From Mucilaginibacter sp. (lineage in GTDB: Bacteria; Bacteroidota; Bacteroidia; Sphingobacteriales; Sphingobacteriaceae), in contig JAQBOV010000030.1 in assembly GCA_028287895.1 (NCBI GenBank), positions 1 to 57,739 of the forward strand: DNA of 57,739 bases. Reading direction: 5' to 3'. The position numbers and the translations under genes are program-made. Below the pieces are notes generated by a model. The model saw only the letters and a list, made by a program, of their open reading frames with translations, was not told where the DNA came from and searched no databases. Shown piece after piece: positions 9,301 to 17,404 of this stretch. Numbering within the stretch: position 1 is the first letter of the stretch; the number at the start of each line of letters is the position of its first letter.

Positions 9301-10870
9301 GTTTAAAATAGCTGGACAGGTGCTGTGGTTTGTCTGACAATATAGCCAATGGCACGTCCGTACCCATTGAGCCTATGGGTTCCTTACCGTCAACCGCCAT
9401 CGCCTTAATGATGGTATCGATATCCTCGCGGCTGTAGCCAAATACCTGCTGGTAACGAAAAACTGATGCCGGTGATAAGCTGGCGAATGCCAAACGCGGT
9501 TCGGCAAGATCATCCAGTTTTATTTTATAGTTCTCCAACCAGCGGCCATAAGGCTGACGTGAGGCTATTTGTTTTTTGATCTCCTCATCGGTAATGATCT
9601 TACCCTTTTCGGTATCTATCAGCAGCATTTTACCCGGCTGTAAACGACCTTTCCGAAGAACAGTTTTCTCATCTATTTTCAATACCCCGGCCTCAGAGGC
9701 CGCGATAACACGGCCATCATTAGTCACTACAAAGCGTAATGGGCGTAACCCGTTTCTGTCAAGTAACGCACCTACCAGTTTACCATCGGTAAAAGTAATA
9801 GCAGCCGGGCCATCCCATGGTTCCATTAATGTAGCATGGTACTCATAAAATGCTTTTTTGACCGGGTCCATCTGCTCGTTGCCGTCCCATGCCTCGGGGA
9901 TCAGCATCATCATTACATGTGGTAATGAACGGCCCGTATGAAGCAGTATTTCAATGATATTATCCAGACAGGCGGAATCCGACTGGTTATTATCAATCAC
10001 CGGCAGCAGCATTTCCATTTCTTCGCTCGAGAAATAGGAAGATACATAAGATTTTAAGCCCGAATAAAACCAGTTAAGGTTCCCCGTCAGGGTGTTAATC
10101 TCACCATTATGGGCAATCAGCCTGAATGGCTGTGCCAGTTTCCACGAAGGGAACGTATTGGTTGAGAAGCGTGAATGGATCATGGCCAGGCCAGATGCCA
10201 GTCTGGGATCAGAAAGATCTGCAAAGTATTGACGCAGCTGGTAAGTAGTTAACTGCCCTTTGTAAATAATGGTTTTGCAGGAAAGGGAGGTAAAATAAAA
10301 ATATTCACCGGCACCGGGTATGGTTTCGGTGATTGTTTTATTAATATATCTTCTTAAAACGTAAAGTTTACGTTCAAAATCGTCGGTACTGGTAATATGG
10401 TGCGGTCGCAGGATAAACAACTGCTCCACATCCGGCTCAGCTAAATGGGCGGTCTGACCTATTACTGATGAATTCACAACCAATTTACGATAGCCTAATT
10501 TATGTAAGCCTAATTTTTCTATCGCATTGGCAATTACCATGCGGCAGGCTTTTTTTAATGATGAATCTTTAGGGAAAAATATCATCCCTACGCCATACTC
10601 CCCGGCTTCAGGCAGGCTGATCTCCAGGTTTGAGCATTCTTCCATCAAAAATTCGTGGGGTAATTGTATCAATATCCCGGCGCCATCACCGGTTTCAGGG
10701 TCACATCCGCAAGCTCCGCGATGTTCCATATTCTCCAGCATGGTCAGAGCATCATCAATGATCTGGTTTGACTTATGACCATGAATATTGGCTATAAATC
10801 CCGTTCCGCACGAATCGTGCTCAAATTCAGGCCTATAGAGGCCCTGCTGAGGGCTATCAGTTTGATCCAT
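6347..10870 (-). CDS. gltB: glutamate synthase, large (alpha) subunit
   Basis: It hydrolyses glutamine, channels the ammonia and makes glutamate from 2-oxoglutarate in the cytosol. About 1507 residues. The class II amidotransferase nucleophile is in HDSCGTGF (Cys21), normally exposed by removal of a short propeptide. The FMN synthase domain carries MSFGSISHEAHS and GGKSNTGEGGED. The 3Fe-4S cluster cysteines are in CIMMRKCHLNTCPVG, and the C-terminal glycine-rich beta-helix has GNVAMYGATSGEVFIRG. I place the start at the ATG (10868-10870); an in-frame TTG lies two codons upstream. No recognisable regulator site was seen in 10871-11134. Confidence 0.97.
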   Translation of the reverse strand: MDQTDSPQQGLYRPEFEHDSCGTGFIANIHGHKSNQIIDDALTMLENMEHRGACGCDPETGDGAGILIQLPHEFLMEECSNLEISLPEAGEYGVGMIFFPKDSSLKKACRMVIANAIEKLGLHKLGYRKLVVNSSVIGQTAHLAEPDVEQLFILRPHHITSTDDFERKLYVLRRYINKTITETIPGAGEYFYFTSLSCKTIIYKGQLTTYQLRQYFADLSDPRLASGLAMIHSRFSTNTFPSWKLAQPFRLIAHNGEINTLTGNLNWFYSGLKSYVSSYFSSEEMEMLLPVIDNNQSDSACLDNIIEILLHTGRSLPHVMMMLIPEAWDGNEQMDPVKKAFYEYHATLMEPWDGPAAITFTDGKLVGALLDRNGLRPLRFVVTNDGRVIAASEAGVLKIDEKTVLRKGRLQPGKMLLIDTEKGKIITDEEIKKQIASRQPYGRWLENYKIKLDDLAEPRLAFASLSPASVFRYQQVFGYSREDIDTIIKAMAVDGKEPIGSMGTDVPLAILSDKPQHLSSYFKQFFAQVTNPPIDPIRERLVMSLATFIGNNGNLLDEDKMHCHCVMLKHPILKDHHLEKLRSIDTGLFHAKTLQTYFVADGMPGSMEKGIARLCRYAEDAVDEGFEVLILSDRAIDSEHAPIPSLLAVSAVHHHLVKKGRRGAVGLVVEAGDAWEVHHFATLLAFGATAINPYLALSTIETIKNNGSLETNLDTKTLIKNYVKAINDGLLKIFSKMGISTLQSYHGSQVFEILGINKEVVNRYFAGAVTRIGGLGLDEIARESLCKHRIGFGSGKSDNLLLPEGGIYQWKRRGEEHLFNPQTVHLLQHATRTNDYSVYKNYAKQINEQGEKHFTIRGLLDFAHHRESVTLDEVESAESIMKRFATGAMSFGSISHEAHSTLAIAMNRIGGKSNTGEGGEDELRYEKLPNGDSMRSAIKQVASARFGVTSNYLTNADELQIKMAQGAKPGEGGQLPGHKVDDWIAKVRHSTPGVGLISPPPHHDIYSIEDLAQLIFDLKNANRAARINVKLVSKAGVGTIAAGVAKAHADVILIAGYDGGTGASPISSIKHAGLPWELGLAEAHQTLVRNKLRSRVVLQTDGQLKTGRDLAIACLMGAEEWGVATAALVAGGCIMMRKCHLNTCPVGVATQDPDLRKLFTGKPEHIVNLFRFMAEELREIMAELGFRNINEMVGRVQFLKVKDGLQNWKAKHIDLSGILHPVNNTKGMTLYNSEKQDHGMDNILDWKLLEHAKVALEDKTPVFASFDVKNTDRTIGTLLSNEISKKYGSAGLPDNTINYKFKGSAGQSFGAFTAKGISFELEGEANDYVGKGLSGAQLAIYPSADAKFTPEDNIIIGNVAMYGATSGEVFIRGMAGERFAVRNSGATAVVEGVGDHGCEYMTGGIALILGSTGRNFAAGMSGGIAWVYNPDNSFAENCNKEMVDLDPLSDKDSEHIIALLKKHLSLTGSKVAKDLLKNWDEASTKFVKVFPKEYKKVILKAELQTIS

Positions 10871-11134
10871 CTTCAATCTTGCTATCTGTATTAAATTTAT
10901 AAAGGTCCGTAATTACGAAATTACAAATTAAATATCTTTTTTGTAATATAGTTAGCAATTTTTCAGATTGTGTTAAAATATATTATTTACCTCCTATAAA
11001 AATTGAAATATTGTTAATAATTCGACTTCTATTGTGATAATTTAATAATCGCGATAGTGTTTTTAGTATGCCTGCATAGTAATAAACCACGCTTTGTGTG
11101 AACCTGAATTTTCAGAATTAATGGATTTTCCGAA

Positions 11135-11311
11135 TTATGGCATTAAAATCACACTTGGCGGACAGGTTTTGATATCTCTTTTTTCGTAAGCCTGTTGCAT
11201 CAATTGACTCTGATGCCGGACAAAATTTTCAAATTCTTTATTTTCAGCAAAGCCGTCAATAACGAAAAGGCAATTAAGTAACCACAATAAAGAAAATACA
11301 TTTAATTTCAT
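11135..11311 (-). CDS. possible small secreted protein or truncated gene
   Basis: A 58-codon frame starting at the ATG 11309-11311. It begins with a believable signal peptide (MKLNVFSLLWLLNCLFVIDGFA), then a polar helix-like stretch EFENFVRHQSQLMQQAYEKRD, and ends abruptly with CPPSVILMP. The head looks like a real exported protein, while the last residues look like read-through past a frameshift. It may therefore be the stump of a longer gene. No homologue is recognised. It lies divergently from the phosphatase gene that follows. Confidence 0.35.
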   Translation of the reverse strand: MKLNVFSLLWLLNCLFVIDGFAENKEFENFVRHQSQLMQQAYEKRDIKTCPPSVILMP

Positions 11312-11400
11312 CAGGGATAGATTTTCGGTAATGCTGAAATGATAAATGGGCTTTATGTCGTGCAATTTTTTTTATCGGGATGGTAGTTTTTAAGAATTGC

Positions 11401-11408
11401 TACCTTTG
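11401..11408 (+). promoter_or_regulatory. -7 promoter box five bases before a start codon
   Basis: TACCTTTG is a perfect match to TAnnTTTG. The ATG of the next gene begins at 11414, about where transcription should start, so the mRNA is predicted to be leaderless or nearly so. Confidence 0.55.
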
Positions 11409-11413
11409 CCACA

Positions 11414-11917
11414 ATGAATGCCATACCTGTAAAAAATAAAGCTGTGTTTTTGGACCGCGACGGTGTACTGAATAAAGAAATGGGCGATTACGTTTGCCGG
11501 GTCGAAGATTTCCATGTTCTGGAACATAATATTGAACCTTTAAAAACACTCCGGGATAAAGGATACCTGTTAATAGTAGCTACCAATCAGGGCGGTTTGG
11601 CCAAAGGCTGGTACAATGAACAAGAGCTTGGAAAAATGCATGCTTTGCTAAAGGAAATTTATCATCGCCATGGGGTAGAGTTCACCGATATATTTTATTG
11701 CCCGCATCACCCCGATTTTACCGGGGATTGTGATTGCCGTAAACCCAAGCCCGGCATGCTGTTACAGGGGATAAAAAAATACAACATCGATCCGGCACAA
11801 TCTTACTTTATAGGCGACCGCGAGCGCGATGTGATAGCCGGTACGGCCGCGGGCGTTAAAGGCATATTAATAAACAGCGACCAGCCGATAAGTGATGTAT
11901 TGGATTTGATTGATTGA
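11414..11917 (+). CDS. gmhB: GmhB-type HAD-IIIA phosphatase
   Basis: Probably removes the C7 phosphate from D-glycero-D-manno-heptose 1,7-bisphosphate in heptose-nucleotide synthesis, or a closely related sugar bisphosphate. 167 residues. HAD motif 1 is FLDRDGVLN (Asp14, Asp16) and motif 2 is ATNQGG. The zinc loop has Cys96, His98, Cys106 and Cys108 in CPHHPDFTGDCDCRKPKPG, and motif 4 is FIGDRERDV. The zinc loop and short length favour GmhB over other HAD phosphatases. No other heptose gene is nearby, so the substrate is inferred from family only. The promoter box sits right at the start codon. Confidence 0.85.
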   Translation: MNAIPVKNKAVFLDRDGVLNKEMGDYVCRVEDFHVLEHNIEPLKTLRDKGYLLIVATNQGGLAKGWYNEQELGKMHALLKEIYHRHGVEFTDIFYCPHHPDFTGDCDCRKPKPGMLLQGIKKYNIDPAQSYFIGDRERDVIAGTAAGVKGILINSDQPISDVLDLID

Positions 11918-12013
11918 GGTTTTTTCAGTCAGAAAGCCGGCAACAGAGAAAGAAAAAATCGTTACTTAATTATATTTTGACATTTTTAGCCATTAAAACC
12001 TTTATTAAAACAT

Positions 12014-12049
12014 AACATTACAACTTTACAACCTTTCAACATTCCAACA
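12014..12049. repeat. octamer array ending at a start codon
   Basis: Four 8-base units with consensus AACNTTNC (AACATTAC at 12014, AACTTTAC at 12022, AACCTTTC at 12030, AACATTCC at 12038) are followed by AACA and the ATG at 12050. The unit is almost the same as in the array at 3366-3405. Confidence 0.8.
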
Positions 12050-13561
12050 ATGAATGTAAGCCCTTATCTGAAAAACCTTGATTCATTCATAGCCGCCATC
12101 ATTGGTTATTACGCCATTCACCTGTTTACCAGCTACAGCGGAGTGGGCCTATCGCCAGACTCTATTATGTATGCCAGTACCGCCACAAATATACAGGCGC
12201 ATGGATCATTACTGACGTTCAACAAAACGCCGCTGGTGTTCTTCCCGGTTTTCTATCCTTTCTTTTTAGGCCTTATTCAGTTCATTTCAAGAGTCGATCC
12301 GGTTACAGCCGGGGCAGCTATCAACAGTTTTTTATTTGCTGCCGTGGTTTTTACCAGCGGGTGGATCATGGAGAAATTTATATCCCATTCCAGGATTTAC
12401 AAATGGATCATATTAATAGCTATTATATTGAGCCCGGGCCTTTTAGAGATATACAGCTTCTTATGGTCTGAAACCTTATTTATACTAGAGAGCTTATTTT
12501 TTATAATAGCTTATCACTACTACCTTGAAAAGCATACTTTAAAATCCTTACTGATCGTAGCCGGCATAACTGCAATTACATGTATTACCAGGTATGCGGG
12601 TGTTACTCTTATTGGCGCAGGCGGGTTGATGCTGTTACTGGATAACGAGCTTGCTATCCGCAAAAAGATAAGACATATGCTGATATTTGGCTTTACATCT
12701 GTTTCCCTGCTGATTTGCAACCTGGTAGCCAACCGTATCAATACCGGCTTAAGCACCGGCACACGTGAGCCATCCGTCACACCGTTTATTAAAAACCTGT
12801 ATTATTTTGGAACGGTGGTTTGCGATTGGGGGGTGTTAGGTAAAAGTGCTTACCCTTTTGCAGCGGTTATTACTTCGGTGATTTTGCTTTCCCTGATCGG
12901 CCTTCTATTATGGAAGGCTTATAGGCGACACATTAACAGTTTCGAAAATATTGTAATTTCATTAGCTATTGTTTACGGTCTTTTTATTGTGATAGTAGCT
13001 ACTTTTTCAAGATTCGAAACGATCAATAGCAGGATAATTGCACCGATGTTTATCCCTTTATTAATCGCCTGCACCAGCTGGGTGCCGGACGTATTGCATA
13101 TGCTCAGGTCCAAAGTATTAAAATATGTATTGGGTGGTATCGCTGTGCTGATGATGCTGGCCTTCGAATATTCAACTTATAAAGTGGATTACCAGCGATA
13201 TGACGATGAGAACGATTACGGTGTGCCGGGTTATAGCGATGACAGCTGGAACAAATCGGAATTTGTCGTTTACCTTAAACAACATAGAAGTATGTTTAAG
13301 CCGGGCATTCCTATCTATACCGATGCTGATGAGGCAGTTTATTTATTTACAGGTATGTCATCTGCATTGATACCACATCAGTTCACAACAGATAAAGTAA
13401 TAAAATTCTACCAGGCAAAACGCTTCTACCTCATTTGGTTTGATAACCTGTATAACTCGGAACTCATCAGCCTTGAGGATATTATGAAACATAAAAAGCT
13501 GATAAAATTGGGAGGGGTTAAACAGGGTGAGGTTTATTATTATAACGAAGAGGCGAAGTAG
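12050..13561 (+). CDS. GT39/PMT-like membrane glycosyltransferase
   Basis: A 503-residue polytopic membrane protein with roughly ten or more hydrophobic segments and a hydrophilic C-terminal domain (from about 390). The first outside loop carries GVGLSPDSIMYASTATNI, the acidic loop 1 motif typical of lipid-phosphate-sugar-dependent glycosyltransferases (GT39/ArnT-like). FFPVFYPFFLGL follows. It probably moves a sugar from a polyprenyl phosphate carrier to an envelope glycan or protein outside the inner membrane. The acceptor is unknown. It starts directly after an octamer array and stands alone. Confidence 0.7.
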   Translation: MNVSPYLKNLDSFIAAIIGYYAIHLFTSYSGVGLSPDSIMYASTATNIQAHGSLLTFNKTPLVFFPVFYPFFLGLIQFISRVDPVTAGAAINSFLFAAVVFTSGWIMEKFISHSRIYKWIILIAIILSPGLLEIYSFLWSETLFILESLFFIIAYHYYLEKHTLKSLLIVAGITAITCITRYAGVTLIGAGGLMLLLDNELAIRKKIRHMLIFGFTSVSLLICNLVANRINTGLSTGTREPSVTPFIKNLYYFGTVVCDWGVLGKSAYPFAAVITSVILLSLIGLLLWKAYRRHINSFENIVISLAIVYGLFIVIVATFSRFETINSRIIAPMFIPLLIACTSWVPDVLHMLRSKVLKYVLGGIAVLMMLAFEYSTYKVDYQRYDDENDYGVPGYSDDSWNKSEFVVYLKQHRSMFKPGIPIYTDADEAVYLFTGMSSALIPHQFTTDKVIKFYQAKRFYLIWFDNLYNSELISLEDIMKHKKLIKLGGVKQGEVYYYNEEAK

Positions 13562-13614
13562 GAAGTATACTCTGCAAATCGCATAGTCTAACCCTGACAT
13601 CGCCGGGCTCAGTC

Positions 13615-13665
13615 GCCCTCTGTTTTCGAAGGCTGGGCTTAGGGCTGAGCCAGCTCTACGATTGC
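13615..13665. other. GC-rich inverted repeat after the membrane protein
   Basis: GGCTCAG near 13606 can pair with CTGAGCC near 13642, enclosing a further GC-rich stretch (GCCC...GGGC). No T run follows, so I do not call it a terminator. It may attenuate read-through into the his leader region. Confidence 0.35.
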
Positions 13666-13737
13666 CTGTATAATATTCCCAAATTCATTAATTCAATAAA
13701 TTCTGGTTCAGACATTTTTATTTTCCAAACAACTCCC

Positions 13738-13745
13738 TATATTTG
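13738..13745 (+). promoter_or_regulatory. -7 promoter box of the histidine operon
   Basis: TATATTTG matches TAnnTTTG perfectly. The transcript would start near 13752, about 25 bases before the leader peptide start codon, leaving an untranslated leader of about 145 bases before hisG. Confidence 0.6.
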
Positions 13746-13777
13746 CAGCACTTCATCTATAGCTTTACTATACAAAA

Positions 13778-13840
13778 ATGAACGGGTTTAATATACATCA
13801 TCTGCATCTGCATCATCGCCACCATATGGCGACAAGATAA
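13778..13840 (+). CDS. hisL: histidine operon leader peptide
   Basis: A 20-codon frame, ATG 13778 to TAA 13838-13840, too short for ordinary gene calling. After MNGFNI it reads HHLHLHHRHH and ends MATR. Seven of its twenty residues are His, packed into eleven codons (13796-13825). It lies just downstream of the his promoter box and 57 bases before hisG. This is the hallmark of a leader peptide whose translation senses charged tRNA-His: ribosome stalling at the His codons would alter RNA folding downstream. No canonical GC-rich terminator with a T run is present, so the mechanism is inferred. Confidence 0.85.
   Translation: MNGFNIHHLHLHHRHHMATR
13816..13832 (+). promoter_or_regulatory. hairpin overlapping the His codons of the leader
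   Basis: TCGCCA (13816-13821) pairs perfectly with TGGCGA (13827-13832) across a five-base loop, covering the last His codons. A T-rich stretch (TGTTTGTTTCT) follows eight bases later. A ribosome stalled on the upstream His codons would keep this hairpin open. Confidence 0.45.
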
Positions 13841-13897
13841 TGTTTGTTTCTACGAGAAATATCACCCTGTTTACTTATAGTACCTTAAAATTAATTT

Positions 13898-14749
13898 GTG
13901 AAAACACTTAAAATAGCCATCCAGAAATCGGGAAGGCTCAACGAAAAATCTGTTGAATTATTAAAATATTGCGGCTTGAGCTTTGACAATTATAAAAGCT
14001 CGCTGATAACCTCTGTATCCAATTTTCCCTTGGAGATTCTTTTCCTGCGCGATGATGATATTCCTGAATACGTGCAAGACGGTATTGCCGACCTCGGTAT
14101 TGTTGGAGAAAATGTAATACAGGAAACAGAAGTTGAGGTAAGTTATCTTCAGCGTCTTGGCTTTGGCCGCTGTTCGTTGAAGATCGCCGTACCCAATGCT
14201 CATAATTTCAAGGATGTTAGCGAATTGAACGGCAAATCTATAGCTACTTCCTACCCGGTGATATTAGGTAAATTTTTGAAAGAAAAAGGTATAAAGGCAG
14301 ACATACGTACCATTTCCGGCTCGGTTGAAATTTCGCCCGGTTTAGGCTTAAGCGATGCTATTTGCGACCTGGTATCTACCGGAGGTACGCTCAAAAGTAA
14401 CGGATTAAAACCTTTCACCGATGTCATGTCGTCCGAAGCAATGCTGATCGGTAGACCGGGGATTGAAATTGAAGAATTGGTAAAGGAGCTGATACAGCGT
14501 GTACAATCCGTGTTAAGGGCCAAGGAAACCAAATACGTCGTATTGAATGCGCACAAGGATCATTTAAAAAGCATCATCGATTTGCTGCCGGGGGTGAAAA
14601 GCCCTTCGGTAGTATCTTTAGCCGAAGAAGGCTGGGTGGCGGTGCATACCGTGATACCTGAACGCGATTTTTGGGACAGGATAAGCCTGCTAAAACAGGC
14701 CGGCGCACAGGGTATCGTGGTGATGCCGATTGAAAAAATAATATTATAG
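13898..14749 (+). CDS. hisG: ATP phosphoribosyltransferase, long form
   Basis: First enzyme of histidine synthesis: it joins ATP and PRPP. 283 residues is the long (HisG-L) form, which has a C-terminal ACT-like domain for feedback inhibition by histidine and does not need HisZ. It shows the opening IAIQKSGRLNEKSVELL, DLGIVGENV, and the PRPP-binding region around GLSDAICDLVSTGGTLKSNG. The C-terminal part (about 210-283) carries the regulatory strands. The start is GTG. It is the first gene of the operon, behind the leader peptide. Confidence 0.96.
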   Translation: MKTLKIAIQKSGRLNEKSVELLKYCGLSFDNYKSSLITSVSNFPLEILFLRDDDIPEYVQDGIADLGIVGENVIQETEVEVSYLQRLGFGRCSLKIAVPNAHNFKDVSELNGKSIATSYPVILGKFLKEKGIKADIRTISGSVEISPGLGLSDAICDLVSTGGTLKSNGLKPFTDVMSSEAMLIGRPGIEIEELVKELIQRVQSVLRAKETKYVVLNAHKDHLKSIIDLLPGVKSPSVVSLAEEGWVAVHTVIPERDFWDRISLLKQAGAQGIVVMPIEKIIL

Positions 14750-14822
14750 GCCCGGTGGAATTTATGTGCATATTCATAAAAACAGGGTCGAACGGCATAA
14801 GTATAACATCTTTTAACAAACT

Positions 14823-14837
14823 CCCCCTTTTAGGGGG
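14823..14837 (+). promoter_or_regulatory. C5/G5 hairpin and G-run just before hisD
   Basis: CCCCC (14823-14827) pairs with GGGGG (14833-14837) around TTTTA. A second run of five G ends one base before the hisD start codon at 14847. The structure could restrict ribosome access or mark an RNA-processing site; function is inferred. Confidence 0.5.
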
Positions 14838-14846
14838 GTTGGGGGT

Positions 14847-16133
14847 ATGAAAATATACAACTATTCAGATTTAAGCAAGGAAGATATTCAGAAACTGGTT
14901 CAGCGAAATGTTGATCCGGCAGAAGAGATTCGTGCCGTGGTGGAAGACATCATAGCTAATGTTCGCCAGCGTGGCGACCGTGCCTTGTTTGATTATGCGG
15001 CCAGGTTTGATAAAGCCGATTTAAAAAGTTTAACCGTGGGCAGGGATGAACTGGCTGAATTAGCTGCTTCCCTCCTGCCTGAACACAAGCAGGCGCTGGA
15101 CACAGCTTATAATAACATCCGCAAATTTCACGAGCCCCAATTACAGGCCGAAGCAAAGGTGGAAACTATGCCGGGCGTAACTTGCTGGCGCGAATTAAGG
15201 CCGATTGAAAGAGTCGGACTTTATATTCCGGGCGGGACGGCTGTTTTGCCAAGCACCTTTTTGATGCTGGGCATACCCGCACGCATTGCAGGGTGTCATG
15301 AAATTGTGGTTTGTTCGCCTCCTCAAAAAGACGGAAAGATCAATGCTTATATAGCTTATGTGGCGCAGCTGCTGGGCATCGAAAAAATATACTTAACAGG
15401 TGGTGCACAGGCTATTGCTGCTATGGCATACGGCACTGAAACGATTCCTAAAGTTGATAAGATATTTGGTCCGGGTAACCAGTATGTCACCAAAGCAAAA
15501 ACTATTGTACAATCCACCACGGTAACAGCCATTGATATGCCTGCGGGCCCGTCTGAGGTGCTGGTTATTGCTGACGATAGTGCAGTGCCGGAATTTGTTG
15601 CTGCCGATCTGCTGGCACAGGCTGAACATGGTACAGACAGTCAATCGGTTTTGATTACTACTTCAATCACATTTGCTGAAAAGACCATCGCCAAGTTGGA
15701 TAGGCAGTTACCGGTACTGCCCCGTGCGGGCATCGCAGGAAAAGCAATTGATAACTCTTACATTGTTGTCGTTAAAAATCTGGATGAGGCACTGCAATTT
15801 AGCAATCAGTATGCACCCGAACACCTGATATTGGCAACTGAAAGATGGCAGCAGCTGACCGGAAAGATCATTAACGCTGGCTCGGTATTTTTAGGAAATT
15901 TAACGCCTGAAAGTGTCGGGGATTATGCATCAGGCACTAATCATACACTCCCTACAAGTACTTATGCAAGAGCGCATTCCGGTGTTTCAGTCGATTCTTT
16001 TGTTAAAAAGATCACTTTTCAGCATATAAGTGCTGAAGGTATTAAAAATATAGGGCCTACGGTTGAGGTTTTGGCTGATTTGGAGGGTTTGCAGGCACAT
16101 AAGAATGCGGTAACGATAAGATTAAAATTGTAG
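14847..16133 (+). CDS. hisD: histidinol dehydrogenase
   Basis: It catalyses the last two steps of histidine synthesis, oxidising histidinol to histidine with two NAD and a zinc ion. 428 residues, normal length. Family motifs are YIPGGTAVLPSTFLMLGIPA, the NAD and zinc region FGPGNQYVTKAK and DMPAGPSEVLVIAD, the zinc ligands in LAQAEHGTDSQ, the general-base region QYAPEHLIL, and GDYASGTNHTLPTS. It follows hisG after a 97-base gap containing a C/G hairpin. Confidence 0.97.
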   Translation: MKIYNYSDLSKEDIQKLVQRNVDPAEEIRAVVEDIIANVRQRGDRALFDYAARFDKADLKSLTVGRDELAELAASLLPEHKQALDTAYNNIRKFHEPQLQAEAKVETMPGVTCWRELRPIERVGLYIPGGTAVLPSTFLMLGIPARIAGCHEIVVCSPPQKDGKINAYIAYVAQLLGIEKIYLTGGAQAIAAMAYGTETIPKVDKIFGPGNQYVTKAKTIVQSTTVTAIDMPAGPSEVLVIADDSAVPEFVAADLLAQAEHGTDSQSVLITTSITFAEKTIAKLDRQLPVLPRAGIAGKAIDNSYIVVVKNLDEALQFSNQYAPEHLILATERWQQLTGKIINAGSVFLGNLTPESVGDYASGTNHTLPTSTYARAHSGVSVDSFVKKITFQHISAEGIKNIGPTVEVLADLEGLQAHKNAVTIRLKL

Positions 16134-16135
16134 CG

Positions 16136-16351
16136 ATGCGAGAACTGACTTATTTAATACGGTTATCGTCCCTTGTTGTTTCATGCAAGCATAAGAAGGA
16201 TCCTAATGCTTTATTTAGACCTGAAAGACATCAAACAACACCTCATTATTTGCTAGATGATGTCTTGGAAACTGATGACAGCGGCTATTTCCGCCAGCCC
16301 TTTGAAGCACTTGGGAAATTGATGAAATTTTCAATAGATCTTAAATCGTAA
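16136..16351 (+). CDS. hypothetical 71-aa protein inside the his operon
   Basis: Starts two bases after the hisD stop and ends six bases before hisC, so it fits the operon tightly. The sequence begins MRELTYLIRLSSLVVSCKHKK, a poor signal-peptide-like start with a possible lipobox Cys. It continues with a hydrophilic part containing LLDDVLETDDSGYFRQPFEAL. No His-pathway domain or known family is recognised. Bacteroidota his operons normally pass directly from hisD to hisC, so this is an insertion or a recent lineage-specific gene. Confidence 0.5.
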   Translation: MRELTYLIRLSSLVVSCKHKKDPNALFRPERHQTTPHYLLDDVLETDDSGYFRQPFEALGKLMKFSIDLKS

Positions 16352-16357
16352 AATTAA

Positions 16358-17404
16358 ATGTTTGATATTAATAACCTACTACGCGAAAACATCAAAAACC
16401 TCACCCCCTATTCATCCGCACGGGATGAGTTCCAGGGAGAGGCCAGCGTATTCCTGGATGCAAACGAAAATGCCTATGGGTCCCCGCTTGATCAGCCATA
16501 TAACCGCTATCCTGATCCTTTGCAGTTGGAGGTAAAAAAACGTTTAAGCAAGATCAAAGGCGTACCGCCACCTAATATATTTTTAGGCAATGGCAGCGAT
16601 GAGGCAATAGATATCCTTTTCAGGAGCTTCTGCAACCCTGGCCTTGACAATGTGATTCTGGTGCCGCCTACCTATGGTATGTATGAGGTATCGGCCAATA
16701 TCAACGATATTAAAATAAAAAATGTTCCCCTAACTACGGAATACCAGCTTAATATAGAGGGCATAGCCGAAGCTATTGATGAACATACAAAACTGATATT
16801 TATCTGTTCGCCCAATAATCCCACCGGCAATTCTATGAACCGGGATGATGTAGAAACCTTATTGGTCAACTTTAACGGCATTGTGGTGGTTGATGAGGCT
16901 TACATTAATTTCAGCAGGCAGAAAACTTTTATACAGGAGCTGACCGAATATGCCAACCTGGTGGTGCTGCAGACCTTGTCAAAAGCATGGGGATTAGCCG
17001 GTTTGCGTGTGGGTATGGCCTTCGCCAGCGAAGAGATCATAGCGGTGATGAACAAGGTGAAACCGCCTTACAATATTAACGAAGCATCGCAGCAATTGGC
17101 GCTTGAGGCATTACAAAATGTAAACCAGGTAAACAACTGGATAAAAGAGACTTTAATACAGCGTGATAAGCTTGTGCTTGAATTAAAAAACCAGGATTTC
17201 GTAATGGATATTTATCCGTCTGATGCTAATTTTATCCTGGTAAAGACGACTGATCCGAAAGGCATCTATGATTATTTGGTACAACAGGGCATTATTGTAC
17301 GCAACCGTTCAAAGATTGATCTTTGCCAGGGCTGCCTGCGCATAACCGTTGGCACACCGGATGAAAACAATATATTGCTGCAAACTTTACAAAACTTTAA
17401 ATGA
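16358..17404 (+). CDS. hisC: histidinol-phosphate aminotransferase
   Basis: A PLP-dependent class I/II aminotransferase, 348 residues. It converts imidazole-acetol phosphate and glutamate to histidinol phosphate. It shows [11 protein letters not shown] (33-43), NPTGNSM (about 153-160) and [11 protein letters not shown]. The PLP lysine is Lys209 in [17 protein letters not shown]. The stop codon overlaps the hisB start (ATGA), so the two are translationally coupled. Confidence 0.96.
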   Translation: MFDINNLLRENIKNLTPYSSARDEFQGEASVFLDANENAYGSPLDQPYNRYPDPLQLEVKKRLSKIKGVPPPNIFLGNGSDEAIDILFRSFCNPGLDNVILVPPTYGMYEVSANINDIKIKNVPLTTEYQLNIEGIAEAIDEHTKLIFICSPNNPTGNSMNRDDVETLLVNFNGIVVVDEAYINFSRQKTFIQELTEYANLVVLQTLSKAWGLAGLRVGMAFASEEIIAVMNKVKPPYNINEASQQLALEALQNVNQVNNWIKETLIQRDKLVLELKNQDFVMDIYPSDANFILVKTTDPKGIYDYLVQQGIIVRNRSKIDLCQGCLRITVGTPDENNILLQTLQNFK

